Of a stretch of 28,460 nucleotides of DNA, positions 25,055-28,460 are shown one piece after another. The translations under genes and the position numbers were made by a program. The DNA is taken from NCBI GenBank assembly GCA_003554505.1, contig PWGS01000174.1:1-28460 (forward strand), written 5' to 3'. The notes below the pieces were generated by a model. The model was not told where the DNA came from, did not search any database, and saw only the letters and a list, made by a program, of their open reading frames with translations. This DNA is from Desulfonatronospira sp. Lineage in GTDB: Bacteria > Desulfobacterota > Desulfovibrionia > Desulfovibrionales > Desulfonatronovibrionaceae. The number at the start of each line of letters is the position of its first letter. The first letter of the stretch is position 1.

Positions 25055-26551
25055 ATGGATTATTACATACCATCCTATGACAAGTCGCGGATCAGGTACA
25101 GGCGCAAACGCAGCAAAAAACCCCTGCTGCTTCTGGCCGCCTGCGTTGCCCTTACTCTGACATACATGTTGTCCGGGTTTGATTTCATCGAAACCAGAAA
25201 ACATGAACAGTCCCACAAGGAAACAACCTTCAAAAGCCTGACCGTTGAACAGTCCATCCCTGAAACTTCCGGTGTGCAGGCTTCCGGGGGGACCGGATCC
25301 GCATCAGACCCCGCATATCCTGAACCCGTAGCGGGCAGTGCCGATGAAGCCCCTGCAGAACCGGACACCGAAGCCGGAACAGACATGCTCCTTGAGGCCG
25401 GGGACAAAGAAAAGCCGGATGCCAGATTTTCAGAAAAAAACATCAAAGTCTCTTCCGGAGACACCCTCATGGGGCTTTTGAACGGTGAGGGCATGCCCAG
25501 GACACAGGCACATGAAATCATTGAAGGGCTCTCAGAAGTCTATAATCCCCGGCGCATCCGGCAGGGGCAGGAAATCCCCCTGGTCTTCCGGGAAGAGGAT
25601 GATAAGGAGCCCGTCTTTGAGGCCATGAACCTGAAGCTGGATGCGGACCGGGACGTAAGGGTGGAAAAATGCCCTGAAAACGGGCTGGTGGCCACTGAAG
25701 AAAAGCGTGAACTGGACACCAGGACGGTCGTGGCCAGGGCGGAGATAACTTACAGCCTGTACAACGCCGCAGTAGGCTCGGATATGCCCCTGCGGGTGCT
25801 TATGCAGATGATCCGCGCCTATTCCTTCGACGTGGACTTTCAGCGCGATATCCGACCCGGGGACTTTTTTGAAGTCATGTTCAAGGAAAAGCTGGATCAG
25901 GATGGAAATTTTGTCCGGGGCGGATCAGTCCTATACGCCAAACTGCACACCCGGGGCCGTGACCTGCCCATTTACCGTTACGAAACAACGGACGGGGAAG
26001 TGGATTTCTTCAACCCGGACGGGGAATCGGTGCGCAAGACCCTCATGGTCACCCCCATTGACGGGGCCAGGCTGACTTCCGGATACGGCAAACGTCGTCA
26101 TCCCATACTGGGCTACAGCCGGATGCATCAGGGCCTGGACTTTGCAGCCCCCACCGGCACACCCATCATGGCCGCCGGGGACGGAGTGGTGGAGTACGCC
26201 GGGCGCAAGGGAAACTACGGCAACTACATCCGCATAAGGCATCCCAATGAATACCACACTGTCTACGCCCATTTAAGCCGCTTCGGCTCCGGCATACGCC
26301 GGGGAGCCAGGGTCAACCAGGGGCAGACCATCGGTTACGTGGGCTCCACAGGCATGTCCACGGGACCGCACCTGCATTACGAAGTCCATCACCGGGGCAG
26401 TCACGTCAATCCCTCCACGGTGGATACTCCTCCGGGGCGCACCCTGGAAGGCGAAGAGCTGGAACGCTTCAAGACGGCCAGGGAAGATTTGGAAACCAGG
26501 TTCGCCTCGTTAAAGGAAAAGGATGAGGACACAATGGCCAGGCTGGATTAA
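25055..26551 (+). CDS. M23-family peptidoglycan DD-endopeptidase (MepM/YebA-like)
   Basis: A 498-residue envelope protein. A short basic cytoplasmic tail and one membrane segment or uncleaved signal anchor (about 24-43, PLLLLAACVALTLTYMLSGF) lead to a low-complexity Pro/Ala/Glu-rich linker (about 55-125). A LysM/OapA-like module (about 130-170, KVSSGDTLMGLLNGEG), a central domain, and a C-terminal LytM/M23 domain follow. Zinc ligands are in place: H358 and D362 (MHQGLDFA) and H441 with H439 (HLHYEV). Such enzymes cut peptide cross-links in periplasmic peptidoglycan to make room for insertion. The start has a strong AGGAGGT site. Its place behind ftsZ links a wall hydrolase to the synthesis cluster. 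Confidence 0.94.
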   Translation: MDYYIPSYDKSRIRYRRKRSKKPLLLLAACVALTLTYMLSGFDFIETRKHEQSHKETTFKSLTVEQSIPETSGVQASGGTGSASDPAYPEPVAGSADEAPAEPDTEAGTDMLLEAGDKEKPDARFSEKNIKVSSGDTLMGLLNGEGMPRTQAHEIIEGLSEVYNPRRIRQGQEIPLVFREEDDKEPVFEAMNLKLDADRDVRVEKCPENGLVATEEKRELDTRTVVARAEITYSLYNAAVGSDMPLRVLMQMIRAYSFDVDFQRDIRPGDFFEVMFKEKLDQDGNFVRGGSVLYAKLHTRGRDLPIYRYETTDGEVDFFNPDGESVRKTLMVTPIDGARLTSGYGKRRHPILGYSRMHQGLDFAAPTGTPIMAAGDGVVEYAGRKGNYGNYIRIRHPNEYHTVYAHLSRFGSGIRRGARVNQGQTIGYVGSTGMSTGPHLHYEVHHRGSHVNPSTVDTPPGRTLEGEELERFKTAREDLETRFASLKEKDEDTMARLD

Positions 26552-26557
26552 GTTTTT

Positions 26558-27115
26558 ATGCAGCACCACCACACCTCTGAACCGGATGGGATTTTAACAG
26601 ATCATCTGCACCTTTTTACTGCTTCACCTCTGCCGGGGCCGGTACTGGACCTGGCCTGCGGCTCCGGGAGAAACGGCCTTTTTCTGGCCGGACAGGGACT
26701 GGAGGTTTATTTCTGGGACAAAGATCCCGCCGGCCTGCAGAAGATCAGGGACCTCGCCCGGGGAAAAAAGCTGAAGGTACACACCAGGGAAGTGGATCTG
26801 GAAGCAGAGCCCGGCAGCACCCTGCCCAGAAACTTTTTCGGAGGGGTGCTTGTTTTCAGGTATCTGCACCGCCCCCTGCTGCCGGAGATAAAAAACGCCC
26901 TGCGTCCCGGGGGGATAATCATCTATGAAACCTTTACCTCCAGCCAGGCCATGCTTGGACGGCCCACCAACCCGGATTTTCTTCTCCGGGACCGGGAACT
27001 CTACTCCTGGTTCCAGGACTGGGAGATCCTGCATTACTTTGAGGGCAAAACCCACAGCCCGCAGGAATACCTGGCCAGTCTTATGGCCCGTAAACCAGCT
27101 TCAGCACAGACTTGA
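26558..27115 (+). CDS. class I SAM-dependent methyltransferase (TehB-like)
   Basis: A 185-residue cytoplasmic protein with the class I methyltransferase fold: motif I VLDLACGSGRNGLFLAGQG (about 29-47), the acidic ribose-binding position in VYFWDKDPAG, FFGGVLVFRYLHRPLLPEI, then LRPGGIIIYETF and a short C-terminal strand pair. It resembles TehB-like and other small methyltransferases annotated for tellurite or thiopurine, but substrate cannot be inferred. It starts 6 bp after the M23 gene with only a poor GGATTAAG ribosome site, so it probably depends on translation of that gene. It converges with the next gene with 31 bp between stops and no visible terminator. Confidence 0.9.
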   Translation: MQHHHTSEPDGILTDHLHLFTASPLPGPVLDLACGSGRNGLFLAGQGLEVYFWDKDPAGLQKIRDLARGKKLKVHTREVDLEAEPGSTLPRNFFGGVLVFRYLHRPLLPEIKNALRPGGIIIYETFTSSQAMLGRPTNPDFLLRDRELYSWFQDWEILHYFEGKTHSPQEYLASLMARKPASAQT

Positions 27116-27146
27116 ACTGGAAAATCACCCCCCAAGAGACTTACGG

Positions 27147-28262
27147 CTACTCGTACAGGTCTTTTAGCCGCCTGGATTTTTGGGGACTCCAATACGGACA
27201 GAAGGCCGGTTTCCCCTGCATAACCAGCTGCATGCACACGTCCCTGCAGCCGGGATCGCATATCACCAGGTCATCCTCCCTGTCCTGTCGCACCTTCTCA
27301 GGCCACTCGGGATCTGCCCAGAGCACCCTGGCCAGGCCCACCAGGTCGGCCCTGCCCGAGGAAAGAACCTCCTCGGCGACATGCCCCAGGGCAATACGGC
27401 CTGCAGCAATGACCGGCACCCTGACCTGATCTCTGATTTCACCCGCCAGGTCGGCCATGTATCCGGGCTTCTTGGCGGCCTTGACCACCTCGGGCATGGA
27501 AAAGGACTCATAAGTCCCGCCCATAACCGACAGGTATGCAGCGCCGGTATCCGACAGCCTTGACGCCAGAGGTCCGGACTCTTCCAGGGTCAGCCCGTCA
27601 GGGAGCCATTCATCCGCCAGAAAGCGGTACCCTACAGGTTTATTGCCCGCAGCTTCCCTGACCGCCTGCATTACTTCCAGAGGAAAGCGCATCCTCTTTT
27701 CCAGGGATCCGCCGTAATAGTCTTTTCTCTTGTTGGTTCTCGGTGATGCGAACTGGGCCAGGAGATAACCGGTGCCGCCATGCAGCTCCACCATGTCGAA
27801 CCCGGCCTTGAAGGCCCTTTGGGCGGCCCGGACAAAGCTGTTCCTGATCTCTTCAATCTCCTCAAGGGTCAAGGCCCTGGGAGTCCTGCCGAAAGTATTT
27901 ACTTCCGAAGGAGCCACCGCCTCCTGAACGCCTGCAAATCTCCCTGCATGATTGATCTGCAGGCAGGCCAGGGCCCCTTCATTCTTTATCGTTTCGGCCA
28001 GCTTTACCAGGCCGGGCAGGTTGTCGTCCGTATCCGCCCTGATGGTCCGGTTTGAACCACTGCCAGCGGGATGATCCACAGTGGCGTTCTCCACGGTGAT
28101 CATGGCCGCCCCTCCAGCAGCCATCATGCGGTAGTGCTCCAGCAAAAGAGGCGACACAGTGCCTCCCTCCCCGGCATAGCCCAGGTACAAAGGAGCCATG
28201 GTGATACGGTTCTTGAGCCTTTTGCCCCCGACTTCCATTGGTGAAAACAGGGTCGTATACAT
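27147..28262 (-). CDS. NADH:flavin oxidoreductase, Old Yellow Enzyme family, single domain with Fe-S motif
   Basis: A 371-residue FMN barrel of the Old Yellow Enzyme/2,4-dienoyl-CoA reductase group. Seen: LFSPMEVGGKRLKNRITMAP at the start, CLQINHAGR, HGGTGYLLAQFASPRTNKR (H161 onward), DYYGGSLEKRMRF, IAAGRI and LVGLARVLWADPEWP. Near the end C335, C339, C343 and C355 resemble the [4Fe-4S] ligands of 2,4-dienoyl-CoA reductase and trimethylamine dehydrogenase, but the first spacing is three residues, not two. The C-terminal FAD/NAD(P)H domains of those enzymes are absent, so a separate electron donor is needed. The usual HxxH/HxxN pair reads HGGT. AGGAGG precedes the ATG. Substrate unknown. Confidence 0.94.
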   Translation of the reverse strand: MYTTLFSPMEVGGKRLKNRITMAPLYLGYAGEGGTVSPLLLEHYRMMAAGGAAMITVENATVDHPAGSGSNRTIRADTDDNLPGLVKLAETIKNEGALACLQINHAGRFAGVQEAVAPSEVNTFGRTPRALTLEEIEEIRNSFVRAAQRAFKAGFDMVELHGGTGYLLAQFASPRTNKRKDYYGGSLEKRMRFPLEVMQAVREAAGNKPVGYRFLADEWLPDGLTLEESGPLASRLSDTGAAYLSVMGGTYESFSMPEVVKAAKKPGYMADLAGEIRDQVRVPVIAAGRIALGHVAEEVLSSGRADLVGLARVLWADPEWPEKVRQDREDDLVICDPGCRDVCMQLVMQGKPAFCPYWSPQKSRRLKDLYE

Positions 28263-28319
28263 TTAAAATCCTCCTGTGGGTTATTTTTTCCTTGAACAGT
28301 CAAATGGTTATCTTCCCAC

Positions 28320-28341
28320 TATTACAAAAAAGGATGTAATA
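28320..28341. promoter_or_regulatory. inverted repeat in the promoter of the Old Yellow Enzyme gene, candidate operator
   Basis: TATTACA (28320-28326) and TGTAATA (28335-28341) are perfect inverted arms with an 8-base spacer, the geometry of a dimeric helix-turn-helix repressor site. The right arm overlaps the candidate -10. No regulator gene is seen within the window; one could lie beyond the right edge. Confidence 0.45.
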
Positions 28342-28366
28342 TTCACCATCTGATAAAATTGGTCAA
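28338..28366 (-). promoter_or_regulatory. candidate promoter of the Old Yellow Enzyme gene
   Basis: On the minus strand TTGACC (28366-28361, five of six) is followed after exactly 17 bases by AATATT (28343-28338, four of six), giving a leader of about 70 bases before the ATG at 28262. The final 94 bases of the window (28367-28460) hold no gene or motif that I can support. Confidence 0.45.
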
Positions 28367-28460
28367 TCTATGCGCACCGCTGATATCCAGGGTCCGGGGG
28401 CTTTGCAAACCGGGCGTAAACTGTCTGAACGACGTAGGAAGCGTTGATCAAAACCGTAAA

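Noticed and set aside
28373..28450. 25-codon plus-strand frame starting at the ATG near 28370
   Set aside because: Too short, no ribosome site, and no resemblance to anything recognisable.
1..28460. CRISPR array, prophage, toxin-antitoxin or defence system
   Set aside because: No palindromic repeats with unique spacers, no integrase, transposase or phage genes, and no small overlapping toxin-antitoxin pair were found; the tandem arrays have no spacers.

Overview
The window is a stretch of chromosome from what looks like an anaerobic Gram-negative bacterium, most likely a sulfate-reducer-type member of the Desulfobacterota (Desulfovibrionales-like). That placement is inference. It rests on a ferredoxin-dependent 2-oxoacid oxidoreductase with separate subunits, a meso-diaminopimelate-type MurE, a PASTA-bearing FtsI, and the gene order mraZ-rsmH-ftsL-ftsI-murE-murF-mraY-murD-ftsW-murG-murC-murB-ftsQ-ftsA-ftsZ. 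Genes are densely packed and intact. I see no rRNA, tRNA, insertion sequence, prophage or CRISPR array.

Layout. Positions 1-3289 (minus strand): queA, then a small 2[4Fe-4S] ferredoxin subunit, an alpha subunit and a beta subunit (cut by the left edge) of a VorB-type 2-oxoacid:ferredoxin oxidoreductase. Positions 3418-3804 (plus): queD, divergent from queA, so two steps of queuosine synthesis flank one intergenic region. Positions 3950-5356 (minus): pyruvate kinase. Positions 5357-5615: an AT-rich control region with a candidate pyk promoter and palindrome on one side, and the mraZ promoter with a three-copy 10-bp MraZ-type operator on the other. Positions 5616-22871 (plus): the 15-gene division and cell-wall (dcw) cluster, with many overlapping or abutting genes; ddl is absent. 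Positions 23047-27115 (plus): a divergent radical SAM protein, an 84-residue DUF6899-like protein, an M23 peptidoglycan endopeptidase and a small class I methyltransferase. Positions 27147-28262 (minus): a single-domain Old Yellow Enzyme-type oxidoreductase with its own promoter and a candidate operator.

How it works together. MurC-F, MurB, MraY and MurG build lipid II. FtsW and FtsI polymerise and cross-link it at the septum. FtsL and FtsQ scaffold them, FtsA ties FtsZ to the membrane, and RsmH and MraZ are the usual leading genes. The M23 peptidase after ftsZ could cut peptidoglycan to allow new insertion.

The most unusual feature is not a gene. Four short tandem arrays, each with a different unit (7, 8, 9 and 7 bp), begin at or directly after the stop codon of rsmH, ftsI, murD and the radical SAM gene, and fill the junction to the next gene. 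One supplies the Shine-Dalgarno and start codon of murE, and one is probably read in frame as the N-terminus of FtsW. A nested inverted repeat lies ahead of ftsZ. I found no convincing new multi-gene system; the rest is an ordinary, well-conserved core region.
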